A stretch of DNA of 50,527 nucleotides from assembly GCF_030681155.1 (NCBI RefSeq), contig NZ_JAUXXE010000066.1:1-50527 (forward strand), given 5' to 3'. The translations under genes and the position numbers were made by a program. The notes below the pieces were generated by a model. It did not search any database. It saw only the letters and a list, made by a program, of their open reading frames with translations, and was not told the origin of the DNA. Positions 7,827 to 16,112 of this stretch are shown in pieces. Source of the DNA: Phenylobacterium sp. (GTDB lineage Bacteria > Pseudomonadota > Alphaproteobacteria > Caulobacterales > Caulobacteraceae). Numbering within the stretch: position 1 is the first letter of the stretch; each line of letters starts with the position of its first letter.

Positions 7827-10034
7827 ATGACTATGAGTAACAAGACGCGCCTGTTGGCGGCATCGGTTCTGGTGTCGGCCGTGGCGCTGACTTCGGCTCC
7901 GGCCTACGCCCAGGCGGGCGGCTCGACGGTCGACGAGCTGGTCGTCACCGCCCGCAAGCGCACCGAGTCGGTTCTCGACGTCCCGATGAGCATCAACGTG
8001 GTCGGCGAGCAGGCCATGAAGAACATGGGCGCCGAGACCTACACCGACCTGCTGGGCTCGGTGCCCAGCCTGACCGCCTATCAGAACGGCCCTGGCCGCA
8101 CGCGCCTGTCGATCCGCGGGATCAACAACGGCGGCGGCAACGACAACGACACCCAGAACCAGGAAACCGTCGGCATCTATATCGACGAAATTCCGATTTC
8201 GATGGGCGCGCTGAACCCGGAGCTGGCGCTGTTCGACCTGGAACGCGTCGAAGTGCTGCGCGGCCCGCAAGGCACGCTGTACGGCGCGGGCTCGATGACC
8301 GGCACCGTGCGGATGATCACCCACCGTCCGAACGTCACCGAATTCGAAGGCAAGGTCGATGTCGGCCTGTCGACCGTCAGCCACGGCGGCGAGGGCTACT
8401 CGATGAAGGGCCTAGTGAACGTCCCGATCATCACCGATCGCGTCGCGGTGCGCGCCTCGGTCTATTACACCCAGACCCCGGGCTATATCGACAACGTGCT
8501 GACCGGGGAGAAGGACGTGAATGACGGCCTGGCGCGCGGCGGCCGGGTCGAAGCCCGCTTCAAGGTCACCGACGACTTCACCGCCGATCTCTCGTACTTC
8601 AAGCACAACTATAAGGACGGCGGGCGTCCCGAGGATCTGGTGCGCGTGCCGGGCCTGGCCCGCGACTACCCCTCGCCGGACGGCTACAGCGACGACCTGA
8701 GCGTCTACAACCTGACCCTCAACTACGACCTGGGCTTCGCGAGCCTGGTCTCCTCGACCTCGTACTTCGACCGCACGGTCGTCAACATGCGCTCGCTGGA
8801 CGGCCTGCTGGCCCTGTTCCCGGTCAAGCCGAGCCCGCTGATCGACACCACCGACTCCGAGTTCTACGCCCAGGAAATCCGCCTCGCCTCGCAAAGCGAC
8901 GGCCCGTTCAGCTGGGTCGTCGGCGCCTATGCCGACAAGAAGAAGATCCACTACCTGAACACCATTCCGGTGCCGGGCTTCGACGCCGCCATGGGCATCA
9001 ACTCGAACGACTTCGGCGCGCCGACGGACAACCCCTATTGGGGCTACGACGATCTGGAAGTGAAGACCTACGCCTTCTTCGGCGAGCTGACCTACGAGTG
9101 GAACAAGCTGAGCGTCACCGGCGGCCTGCGCTACTTCAACTGGGAGCAGGACTACAAGCTGTACGCCTCGGGCTTCCTGAACGGCGCCATCCCCAGCGAT
9201 CCGCCGCGCCGCAAGTCGAAGGAAGACGGCTTCAACCCGAAGCTCAATATCTCCTATGACGTGACCGACGACGTGCTGGTCTATGCGCAAGCCGCGCGCG
9301 GCTTCCGCTATGGCGGCACCAACACTCCGGTGCCGAAGGACGTCTGCGCCGCCGAACTGGCCGACTTCCAGCGCAACGGCGAAGACCCGAACGTGTTCGA
9401 GGCCGACAAGCTCTGGAACTATGAACTCGGCGGCAAGGGTACGTTCGCCAATGGCCGCGTGATGGTCTCGGGCGCCTACTTCCACCTGGTGTGGGACGAC
9501 ATGCAGACCCAGCGCGCGCTCGACTGCGGCTTTGGCTTCCGTGAGAACGTCGGGGGCGCGGTCAGCGACGGTGTCGAACTGGAGGTCTCGGCCAATCCGC
9601 TCGACGGTCTGACCCTGACGGCCGGCGGCGCGTATATCAATTCGCGCCTGTCGAACGACGTGGCGAACCTGAAGGCCAAGAAGGGCGACAAGGCCCCGTT
9701 CGTGCCGGAGCTCAGCTTCAACACCTCGGCCGACTATCGCTTCCCGATCAGCAGCGAGGCCGAAGGCTTCATCTTCGGCAGCTACCAGTATGTGGGCGAG
9801 CGCTTCACCCAGTTCAGCCCCAAGCAGGCCAACTATCGCAAGATGGCCGCCTATGGCGTGGTGAACCTGCGCACCGGCGTGACCTTCGACAACATCGAGT
9901 TCTCGGTCTACGCCGATAACCTGCTGGACGATCGCGGCGTGATCCGCGCCCTGGCCGCCAGCCCGTTCGACCCCGAGGCGCGCATCCGCACTACGCCCCG
10001 GACGATCGGCGCCAATGTGCGTATGAACTTCTAG
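7827..10034 (+). CDS. TonB-dependent receptor
   Basis: 735 residues from the ATG at 7827, chosen because GGGAGGGG lies 6 nt upstream and a signal peptide follows (hydrophobic core 8-23, cleavage after AYA-Q near 29). The plug has a TonB-box-like DELVVTARKR (about 36-45), ERVEVLRGPQGTLYG and the strand after it; the 22-strand barrel ends in RMNF, the usual aromatic terminus. This is an outer-membrane transporter driven by TonB/ExbBD, which are not in the window. The ligand (siderophore, saccharide, vitamin) cannot be told; the AraC gene upstream suggests a specific inducer. Two exported proteins follow on the same strand. Confidence 0.95.
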   Translation: MTMSNKTRLLAASVLVSAVALTSAPAYAQAGGSTVDELVVTARKRTESVLDVPMSINVVGEQAMKNMGAETYTDLLGSVPSLTAYQNGPGRTRLSIRGINNGGGNDNDTQNQETVGIYIDEIPISMGALNPELALFDLERVEVLRGPQGTLYGAGSMTGTVRMITHRPNVTEFEGKVDVGLSTVSHGGEGYSMKGLVNVPIITDRVAVRASVYYTQTPGYIDNVLTGEKDVNDGLARGGRVEARFKVTDDFTADLSYFKHNYKDGGRPEDLVRVPGLARDYPSPDGYSDDLSVYNLTLNYDLGFASLVSSTSYFDRTVVNMRSLDGLLALFPVKPSPLIDTTDSEFYAQEIRLASQSDGPFSWVVGAYADKKKIHYLNTIPVPGFDAAMGINSNDFGAPTDNPYWGYDDLEVKTYAFFGELTYEWNKLSVTGGLRYFNWEQDYKLYASGFLNGAIPSDPPRRKSKEDGFNPKLNISYDVTDDVLVYAQAARGFRYGGTNTPVPKDVCAAELADFQRNGEDPNVFEADKLWNYELGGKGTFANGRVMVSGAYFHLVWDDMQTQRALDCGFGFRENVGGAVSDGVELEVSANPLDGLTLTAGGAYINSRLSNDVANLKAKKGDKAPFVPELSFNTSADYRFPISSEAEGFIFGSYQYVGERFTQFSPKQANYRKMAAYGVVNLRTGVTFDNIEFSVYADNLLDDRGVIRALAASPFDPEARIRTTPRTIGANVRMNF

Positions 10035-10044
10035 GACTAAGCGT

Positions 10045-10072
10045 GGCGGGGGAGGCCTCGGCCTTCCCCGCC
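10045..10072 (+). terminator. Strong hairpin after the TonB receptor gene
   Basis: A near-perfect 13-bp stem (10045-10057 with 10060-10072, one G-U pair), 10 nt after the receptor stop and 33 nt before the cyclophilin start. No U tract follows, so it is more likely an mRNA-stabilising or partially terminating structure that lets downstream genes be expressed at a lower level. Confidence 0.5.
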
Positions 10073-10105
10073 ATCGATCTGCAGTTTTCAGAGAGGCCCA
10101 AGCCG

Positions 10106-10729
10106 ATGAAGCTCGTTCGCCGTACCGCGCTGGGCGCGGCCCTTGGCCTGATGCTTTGCGGCGGCGCCTGCGCGGGCAGCCTGCCTCCCGTGATGGTGGT
10201 GATGACTACCGACGCCGGCGCGGTCGAGCTGGAGCTCTATCCGGCCAAGGCCCCGGTCACGACCGCCAACTTCCTGCGCTATGTCGATGAGGGCCGCTAT
10301 GCCGGCGCCCAGTTCTATCGCGTGGTGCGGGCCGACACCGATCCCAACCTCAAGGCTCCGATCCAGGTGATCCAGGGCGGTATCGACAGCGACGCTCATC
10401 GCGGCCAGATGCTGGCCCCGATCGCTCATGAACCGACCGGCCAGACCGGGCTAAGCCATGCAGACGGGGTGATCTCGATGGCGCGCGACGGCCCCGGGAC
10501 CGCGACCTCGGAATTCTTTATCACGCTCGGTGACAACACCAGCCTGGACCAGGGCGGCCAGCGCAATCCGGACGGCGCGGGCTACGCCGCCTTTGGCCGG
10601 GTGACGAAGGGCATAGATGTGGTGCGCGCCATCCAGGCCATGCCGTCGAACGCCCCGACCCCCGAACCCATCGTGCGCGGCCAGATCCTGGAAAAGCCGG
10701 TGCAGATCCTTTCCGTGAAGCGCAAGTGA
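10106..10729 (+). CDS. Exported peptidyl-prolyl cis-trans isomerase, cyclophilin type
   Basis: 207 residues from ATG 10106 (AGAGAGG upstream); an upstream start at 10043 lacks a signal peptide at its N-terminus and overlaps the hairpin. A signal peptide ends near ACAG-S (residue 24). The cyclophilin fold is clear: VELELYPAKAPVTTANF, then YRV, SMARDGPGTATSEFFI (active-site region) and YAAFGRV. It would catalyse proline isomerisation in the periplasm, where it could help fold outer-membrane proteins such as the receptor encoded upstream; that partnership is inference. Confidence 0.92.
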   Translation: MKLVRRTALGAALGLMLCGGACAGSLPPVMVVMTTDAGAVELELYPAKAPVTTANFLRYVDEGRYAGAQFYRVVRADTDPNLKAPIQVIQGGIDSDAHRGQMLAPIAHEPTGQTGLSHADGVISMARDGPGTATSEFFITLGDNTSLDQGGQRNPDGAGYAAFGRVTKGIDVVRAIQAMPSNAPTPEPIVRGQILEKPVQILSVKRK

Positions 10730-10736
10730 GTTCGAC

Positions 10737-11174
10737 ATGACCCTCCGTTCCATCGCCGTCGGCACGGCGCTCAGCCTGATGGCCACCGCCGCCTTCGCCG
10801 GCCCCGCCGAGGACAAGGCCGCCATCGCCAAGGTGTTGGGCGAGGCCAGCGCCGGCTGGTCGCGCGGCGACCTGGACGCCTTCATGGCCAGCTACGAGAA
10901 GGCCCCGCAGATCAACTATGTGAGCGGCGGCAAGGTCACCCAGGGCTATGACGCGATCCGCGAGATCTATGCGCCGCGCTTCACCAAGCCGGCGGAGATG
11001 CCGAAGCTGAGCACCGAGATCGTCGATTTCGATCCGCTCGGCGCCGACTACGCCGCCGTGGTCGGGCGTTTTCATCTGACGCTGGAGGACGGCAAGGACG
11101 CCACGGGGCTGTTCAGCCTGGTGTTCCACAAGACCGCCGACGGCTGGCGGATCGTGTCCGACCACTCATCGTAA
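10737..11174 (+). CDS. Exported NTF2-like (SnoaL/DUF4440-type) protein
   Basis: 145 residues with a signal peptide (MTLRSIAVGTALSLMATAAFA). The mature part has the DUF4440/SnoaL wording: helix EDKAAIAKVLGEASAGWSRG, then DLDAFMASY, GYDAIREIY and a C-terminal sheet ending LVFHKTADGWRIVSDHSS. This cone-shaped fold binds small hydrophobic ligands or acts as an isomerase or hydrolase; no catalytic residues can be assigned. It starts 7 nt after the cyclophilin stop and so is probably co-transcribed with it and perhaps with the TonB receptor. Confidence 0.85.
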   Translation: MTLRSIAVGTALSLMATAAFAGPAEDKAAIAKVLGEASAGWSRGDLDAFMASYEKAPQINYVSGGKVTQGYDAIREIYAPRFTKPAEMPKLSTEIVDFDPLGADYAAVVGRFHLTLEDGKDATGLFSLVFHKTADGWRIVSDHSS

Positions 11175-11176
11175 CT

Positions 11177-11295
11177 CCTCTCCCCTTGGGGAGAGGTCGG
11201 GTGAGGGGGTTTGGACCTCGCCGACGCGTTGATCGATCGTCGGTAGAGCGCCGCTGCGCGTTCGCCCCCTCACCTAGCCTCTCCCGAGGGAGAGG
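11177..11295. repeat. Palindromic intergenic repeat, CCTCTCCC/GGGAGAGG family, copy 2
   Basis: Left hairpin 11177-11185 with 11188-11196 (9 bp), right hairpin 11278-11285 with 11288-11295 (8 bp), with GTGAGGGGG and CCCCCTCAC facing each other between them. The unit lies exactly in the gap between two convergent genes (stops at 11174 and 11308), a position where it can act as a bidirectional terminator. Same ends as the unit at 4986-5110. Confidence 0.75.
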
Positions 11296-11307
11296 AATTG
11301 GGCCGCG

Positions 11308-12471
11308 CTAGCCGTTGCGCTTCACGTAGGCGCGGATGGCGGCGATGACTTGGTCCTGGTGGTCGGGGGTCAGGTAGGGGTGCATGGGCAGGCTCATGAC
11401 CACATTGGCCTTGGCCTCGGTCACCGGCAGGCCGCCCGGGGTCGGATAGACCGAATAGACGTCCTGCTTGTGGATCGGGATCGGGTAGTAGACCGCGCTG
11501 GGGATGTCCTGGCTCTTCAGGTGCGCGGCCAGGCCGTCGCGGTCGGCGGTCTCGATCGTGTACTGCGCCCAGACCGAAACCCCGCCTTCGATCACCTTCG
11601 GTACGGTCACGACATCGGACAGGCCCGCCGCATAGCGACCCGCGACCTTGTTGCGGGCCTCGATCTCGCTTTCGAAAATCGTCAGCTTCTGCAACAGGAC
11701 AGCGGCCTGGATGGTGTCCATCCGGCTGTTCATGCCGATGCGCAGGTTCAAGTACTTGGGGTCATGGTCGAAGGTCTTGCCGACCAGGTCGGACTTCACC
11801 GCCTGGCCGTGGACGCGCAGGGATACGAGGATGTCGTGCAGGCGCTCGTCCTTGCACAGCACCGCCCCGCCGTCGCCGTAGCAGCCCAGCGGCTTGGCCG
11901 GGAAGAAGCTGGTGGTGGTGACGTCGGCCCAATGGATCGGGTGCTGACCGTTCAGAGTGCAGCCAAAACCCTGGGCGCTGTCGGCGATCAGCTTCAGGCC
12001 ATGCTTCTTGGCCACCGCCGAGATGGATGGATAGTCGGCCGGCTGGCCGAACAGATCGACGGCGATGATCGCCTTGGGCGCCAGCTTGCCATCGGCCTTC
12101 ACCGCCGCGATGGCGGCGTCCAGCTTGGCCGGGTCCAGGTTGTAGGTGTCCGGCAGGACGTCGACGAAAACCGGACTGGCGCCGACCAGCGGCATGACCT
12201 CGGCGGTCGCCGCGAAGGTGAAGGACGGACAGAACACCGCATCGCCCGGGCCGATACCCCACGCCATCAGCGGCAGCTGCAGGGCCTCGGTGCCCGAGCC
12301 GCAGGAGAGCACGAACGGCGCCTGGCCGAACTCGCCGAGCGCTTTTTCGAACTGGCCGATTTCCGGCCCCATGACATAGGCCCCCGAACGGACCACCTTG
12401 AGGATCGCATCTTCCAACGGCTGACCAAGGCGGGCGCGTTGGGCTTGCAGGTCGATGAACGGGATCGGCAT
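11308..12471 (-). CDS. DegT/DnrJ/EryC1/StrS family aminotransferase
   Basis: 387 residues. PLP-dependent, fold type I: N-terminal PFIDLQAQ, GSGTEALQL (58-66), DSAQGFG with the ring-binding Asp at 164, and the Schiff-base Lys193 in SFFPAKPLG followed by GDGGAV. Enzymes of this family aminate keto-sugar nucleotides for O-antigen, capsule, S-layer glycan or flagellin glycan synthesis. No sugar-nucleotide or glycosyltransferase genes are nearby, so the pathway is not visible and this gene looks isolated. Upstream lies a short promoter region followed by a repeat. Confidence 0.93.
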   Translation of the reverse strand: MPIPFIDLQAQRARLGQPLEDAILKVVRSGAYVMGPEIGQFEKALGEFGQAPFVLSCGSGTEALQLPLMAWGIGPGDAVFCPSFTFAATAEVMPLVGASPVFVDVLPDTYNLDPAKLDAAIAAVKADGKLAPKAIIAVDLFGQPADYPSISAVAKKHGLKLIADSAQGFGCTLNGQHPIHWADVTTTSFFPAKPLGCYGDGGAVLCKDERLHDILVSLRVHGQAVKSDLVGKTFDHDPKYLNLRIGMNSRMDTIQAAVLLQKLTIFESEIEARNKVAGRYAAGLSDVVTVPKVIEGGVSVWAQYTIETADRDGLAAHLKSQDIPSAVYYPIPIHKQDVYSVYPTPGGLPVTEAKANVVMSLPMHPYLTPDHQDQVIAAIRAYVKRNG

Positions 12472-12641
12472 GGGAATTTCCGCGAGGTGAAGCGGCGCGC
12501 TTCATGACACGCGGACTCTACCGAAACCACACACGGTTGTTTTCGGAAAATTTCGGGCGAGCCGGCAGTGCACCGGCGGCAGGTTGAGCGACCGCGAGCG
12601 GGCGGAGAGCCTGATCAGCGTTGCGCGCCTCTCCCACCGCT

Positions 12642-12746
12642 CGTCATGGCCGGCTTCTTATGCCGGCCATCCATACGCGGCGCGGTCAGGGATTTGCCTG
12701 GAGGCGCCAGCGTCTATGGATCCCCGGGACGAGCCCGGGGATGACG
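12642..12746. repeat. Palindromic intergenic repeat, CGTCAT/ATGACG family, copy 1
   Basis: The outer ends CGTCAT and ATGACG flank two hairpins: ATGGCCGGC (12646-12654) with GCCGGCCAT (12662-12670), and ATCCCCGGG (12720-12728) with CCCGGGGAT (12734-12742). It lies between the 5' end of the aminotransferase gene and the 3' end of the acyl-CoA synthetase gene. The same terminal wording recurs at 22096-22232 and 45908-46023. Confidence 0.7.
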
Positions 12747-12755
12747 ATCATAGGA

Positions 12756-14342
12756 TCAGATCTGCCGGGTGCGGCCTTCCCAATAGGGGGCGCGGACCTT
12801 GTTGCGCTGGATCTTGCCGGCTTCGGAGCGGGGCAGTTCGCTTACGAAGTCGAGGCCGCGCGGGACCTTGTAGGCGGCGAGGGTCTGGCGTCCGAAGGCC
12901 AGGATCTCCTGGGCCAGTTCGTCCGACGGCTGGTAGCCGGGCTTGAGCAGGATCACGGCGCGGACCTGTTCGCCCCACTCGTCGTGCGGGATGCCGACCG
13001 TCGAGCTATCGGCCACGGCTTCGTGCTTGATCAGCTCGTTGTCGACTTCCTGCGGGTAGATGTTCACCCCGCCGGAAATGATCGTCTCGGCGTTGCGGCC
13101 GGTGAGGAACAGGTAGTCGTCCTCATCGAAATAGCCGACGTCGCCCATGGTGAAGAAGTCGCCGACCCGGTTGGAGTTGGTCTTGGCTTCGTCCGTGTAA
13201 TAGGTGAAGCCGCCGCCGGGCGGGAGCTGGTGATAGATGCCGCCGGGGGTGCCCGGGGGCAGCTCGTTGCCTTCCTCGTCAAGGATGCGGACCTGCAGTA
13301 GGGCCGGGCGCTTGCCGACGCTACCGGGCTTCTTGAGCCATTCTTCCGAGGAGATGGCGAAGCCCGCGCCGCCTTCGGAGCCGGCGTAGTATTCCGACAG
13401 GATCGGGCCGAACCACTCGATCATCGCGTGCTTGACCTCGGGCGGGCAGGGGGCCGCGCCGTGGACGATGTATTTCACGTGGTCGACGGGGTACTTGGCC
13501 TTCACTTCCGGCGGCAGGGCGAGCAGCCGCTGGAACATGATCGGCACCAGATGCAGGTGCGTGACCTTCTTTTCGGAGATGGTCCGCAGGACCAGTTCCG
13601 AATCCCACTTGTCGATGAAGTAGAGCGGCACGCCCGCGCCCATGGCGGCGCGGATGTCGAAGGCCAGCGGCGCAGCATGGTAGGCCGGGCCGGCGCAAAG
13701 CTGGATCGAGGTTTCGGGATCGTAGCCGCGCAGGGTGTACATCGCCTGGGGCGTCACGACGGCGGTGGGACGGAACACGCCCTTCGGCCGGCCGGTGGTG
13801 CCCGAGGTGTACATCATCTGGTTGCCAAGCACCGGGTCGGTGATGTCCGATCCGTCGAGCGGAGCCAGGGCGGCGTCATAGTCCTGGAAGCCTTCGATCG
13901 GGCCGCCGACGGCGAGCTTCAGCACGACGCCAGGGCATTCGGCGGCGGCGGCTGGCAGGGTCGCCACGCGGGCCTCGCCGACCAGGACCTTGGCCTCGCA
14001 ATCCTTGATGATATAGGCGATTTCGTCGGCGGTCAGGTGCCAGTTCACCGGGGTGATCCGCAGGCCCGAACGCAGGGTCGCGGCCTGCACCTCGATGAAT
14101 TCGGCGCGGTTGGAGCACACCAGGGCCAGGCTGTCGCCGGCGCCCAGGCCGTGCTGACGGAAGAGGCGTGTGAGCTTGTTGGCCGCCGCGTTGATCTCGG
14201 CGAAGGTCTTCACGCGGCCGTCGGGATCTATGACCGCCGGTTTGTCAGGGTGAAACTTGGCCCATACCGCAGTGGTCATGCCAGTGGCGGCCGCCGCGTC
14301 CAGGGCTTCGTCCAGGCTTACGCGCTCTTTCAAATCTTCCAT
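12756..14342 (-). CDS. Acyl-CoA synthetase (AMP-dependent ligase, ANL superfamily)
   Basis: 528 residues from the ATG at 14342, chosen because GGGAGG lies 5 nt upstream; a start at 14381 would put a basic run ahead of this site. Motifs in order: P-loop YTSGTTGRPKG at 178-188, YYAGSEGG (A5-like), GDVGYFDEDDYLFLTGR (hinge Asp region), SGGVNIYPQEVDNEL, and the catalytic Lys near 509 in EAGKIQRNK. It activates a carboxylic acid to acyl-AMP and then acyl-CoA. Medium or long-chain fatty acid or an aromatic acid are possible; the acyl pocket cannot be read. It stands alone, not with beta-oxidation genes. Confidence 0.93.
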   Translation of the reverse strand: MEDLKERVSLDEALDAAAATGMTTAVWAKFHPDKPAVIDPDGRVKTFAEINAAANKLTRLFRQHGLGAGDSLALVCSNRAEFIEVQAATLRSGLRITPVNWHLTADEIAYIIKDCEAKVLVGEARVATLPAAAAECPGVVLKLAVGGPIEGFQDYDAALAPLDGSDITDPVLGNQMMYTSGTTGRPKGVFRPTAVVTPQAMYTLRGYDPETSIQLCAGPAYHAAPLAFDIRAAMGAGVPLYFIDKWDSELVLRTISEKKVTHLHLVPIMFQRLLALPPEVKAKYPVDHVKYIVHGAAPCPPEVKHAMIEWFGPILSEYYAGSEGGAGFAISSEEWLKKPGSVGKRPALLQVRILDEEGNELPPGTPGGIYHQLPPGGGFTYYTDEAKTNSNRVGDFFTMGDVGYFDEDDYLFLTGRNAETIISGGVNIYPQEVDNELIKHEAVADSSTVGIPHDEWGEQVRAVILLKPGYQPSDELAQEILAFGRQTLAAYKVPRGLDFVSELPRSEAGKIQRNKVRAPYWEGRTRQI

Positions 14343-14533
14343 CAAATCCTCCCGTCGCCGGTGACCGGAGGAACGGAACACTCGGCTCTTTTTCTATGGT
14401 CCGAGACGGCGTTTCGTCGGCGATCGCGGCGCGAAATATGCGCGGCGATGGTGACCGTTTCCGTTTCGGAAACCCACAATGACAGGCGATCGCGCGCCCG
14501 ACAACGCCGCGCGCGATCCGAACGTAGGCCGGA

Positions 14534-14950
14534 TCATCCCAGGCGGGTCTCTGTCCAGCGGTAGGCCGCAAAACCGGCGGCGGCCGCGCAGGCCGTCAGC
14601 ACCGTTCCCCAGCCGATGTCGGCGAGGGTGACCTTGAGCGACCAGACCTTCAACGTCGCCTGGTTGGTGAGGTCATAGGTCGCGTAGGCCACGAAGCCCA
14701 GCATCGCGCCGTTGGCCATCGCCCGCGTCCATCCGGCTCCCTCGCGGACGGCCGGCAGGATGGCGAGCATCAGCACGCCGGCGATGAAGACCAGATAGAA
14801 GGCGATGGCGGCGGGCAGGTTGAACTGGTCGGCTAGCACGTCGTCCAAGGCAGGCCGGTAGAGTTTCGGCCCCACGGTGGTCAGCCAGACGGCGTCGATC
14901 ACCGCGAAGGCGAGGCCCGCGCCCAGATAGGCGGCGAGGTACTTCAGCAT
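14534..14950 (-). CDS. DUF2177 family membrane protein
   Basis: 138 residues from ATG 14950. Four hydrophobic segments (about 4-22, 42-66, 76-92, 106-128) and the wording AVIDAVWLTTVGPKLYRP and GFVAYATYDLTNQATLKVW match DUF2177 proteins, which are small polytopic inner-membrane proteins of unknown activity. The start lies inside the end of the upstream methyltransferase gene (7-nt overlap), so the two are translated together. DUF2177 genes are often found with CFA-synthase-like, FAD oxidoreductase and DUF1365 genes, exactly the set present here. Confidence 0.88.
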   Translation of the reverse strand: MLKYLAAYLGAGLAFAVIDAVWLTTVGPKLYRPALDDVLADQFNLPAAIAFYLVFIAGVLMLAILPAVREGAGWTRAMANGAMLGFVAYATYDLTNQATLKVWSLKVTLADIGWGTVLTACAAAAGFAAYRWTETRLG

Positions 14951-15984
14951 GGCGATTCTCCCGCCGGGCTCATCAGATAGTGGCTCACGCCCCATTCGGT
15001 CCCGCCGCGATGGCCGAACAGGCCCGAGGTCGCCAGGAAGAACAGCCGCCAGCGGCGACCCCAGAGCAGGGCCTGATCGCCGTAGACCTGGGCGAGGATC
15101 GGCCTGATCGTCTCGGCGTTGCGATCGTAGTTGACGAGCCAGGCTTCCGCCGTGCGGGCGTAGTGCTCGCCGCTCCAGCGCCAATCGGCGACGACTTCGA
15201 ACAGATCGGGGAACTGGCGCGCCAAGTCGTGGCTGGGCATCACTCCGCCGGTGAAGAAGTGCTGGGCGATCCAGTCGGCCTCATCGTTCACGTCGAACCG
15301 ATAGGGCGTCGAACGGTGCGTAAAAACGTGCAGGAAAAGCCGGCCGTCGGGCCTGAGCCAGGCCTTGGCACGGGTGAGCAGGGCGCGCCAGTTGGCCATG
15401 TGCTCGAACATCTCCACCGAGACGATGCGGTCGAAGGCGGCGGGGGCGGCCTCGAAATCGTTCATGTCGGCCGTGACGACGGTCAGGTTGGACAGGCCCT
15501 CAGACCGAGCTTTGGCCCGGATGAAATCGCCTTGGCTGGCCGAGTTTGAGACTGAGACGATCTGGGCGTTCGGAAGGGTCCTGGCCATCCAGAGCGAAAG
15601 AGAGCCCCAGCCGCAGCCGAGCTCGAGAATATGCTGGCCGTCTCGCAGATCGGCGTGAGCGGCGGTCTCGGCCAACGCCGCATCCTCGGCCTGGGCCAGG
15701 GTCTCGGCGCCGGATGTGAACAGGCCGGAGGAATATTTGAGCCGCGGACCCAGCACGGCCTGGAAGAAGGCGGCGGGGAGTTCGTAGTGCTGCCGATTGG
15801 CCGAGTCGGCATGCTCGGCGATGGGGCGCTCCTCCATGTCGCGGGCGAACCGGGCGGCGGCGCCTTCCGCGGGTTCGAGATTGCGACGAGCGTTGGCGAC
15901 CAGGAGACCGACCGCCGCGCGGCGTACAGCGTCGGGCAACGGCGCGCCTTCGAAGGCGTGGATGGCTGATGCGACCAGGCTCAT
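14944..15984 (-). CDS. Cyclopropane-fatty-acyl-phospholipid synthase-like SAM methyltransferase
   Basis: 346 residues. The SAM motif ELGCGWGS is at 121-128; QHYELP (66-71) and LKYSSGLF (82-89) are the lipid-facing motifs of CFA synthases, and the C-terminal half (FTHRSTPYRF, FTGGVMPSHD) fits as well. It is slightly shorter than E. coli Cfa (about 382), lacking most of the N-terminal domain. Family members add a methylene or methyl group to unsaturated acyl chains of membrane phospholipids. It diverges from an FAD oxidoreductase plus DUF1365 operon. In Rhodobacter a comparable gene set belongs to the singlet-oxygen response; that role here is inference. Confidence 0.9.
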   Translation of the reverse strand: MSLVASAIHAFEGAPLPDAVRRAAVGLLVANARRNLEPAEGAAARFARDMEERPIAEHADSANRQHYELPAAFFQAVLGPRLKYSSGLFTSGAETLAQAEDAALAETAAHADLRDGQHILELGCGWGSLSLWMARTLPNAQIVSVSNSASQGDFIRAKARSEGLSNLTVVTADMNDFEAAPAAFDRIVSVEMFEHMANWRALLTRAKAWLRPDGRLFLHVFTHRSTPYRFDVNDEADWIAQHFFTGGVMPSHDLARQFPDLFEVVADWRWSGEHYARTAEAWLVNYDRNAETIRPILAQVYGDQALLWGRRWRLFFLATSGLFGHRGGTEWGVSHYLMSPAGESPC

Positions 15985-16112
15985 TCGGTTCCCTTAGTTG
16001 CGTTTTCCTAGGGGATACGGACGAGGCCGGGGTGCGGATGCATCCGGTGAGACGCCAGGCCCGTAGCTGCTCCCACGCGAGGTTATCCGCTGTAACTTGA
16101 GGAACCGACCCT
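15985..16112. promoter_or_regulatory. Shared divergent promoter region with two dyads
   Basis: The 128 nt between the divergent methyltransferase and FAD-oxidoreductase operons contain a perfect palindrome CGGATGCATCCG (16035-16046) and a dyad GTTA-N7-TAAC (16082-16096). Either could be an operator coordinating both directions. I could not recognise a clear ECF -35/-10 pair or a sigma-70 pair. Confidence 0.45.
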
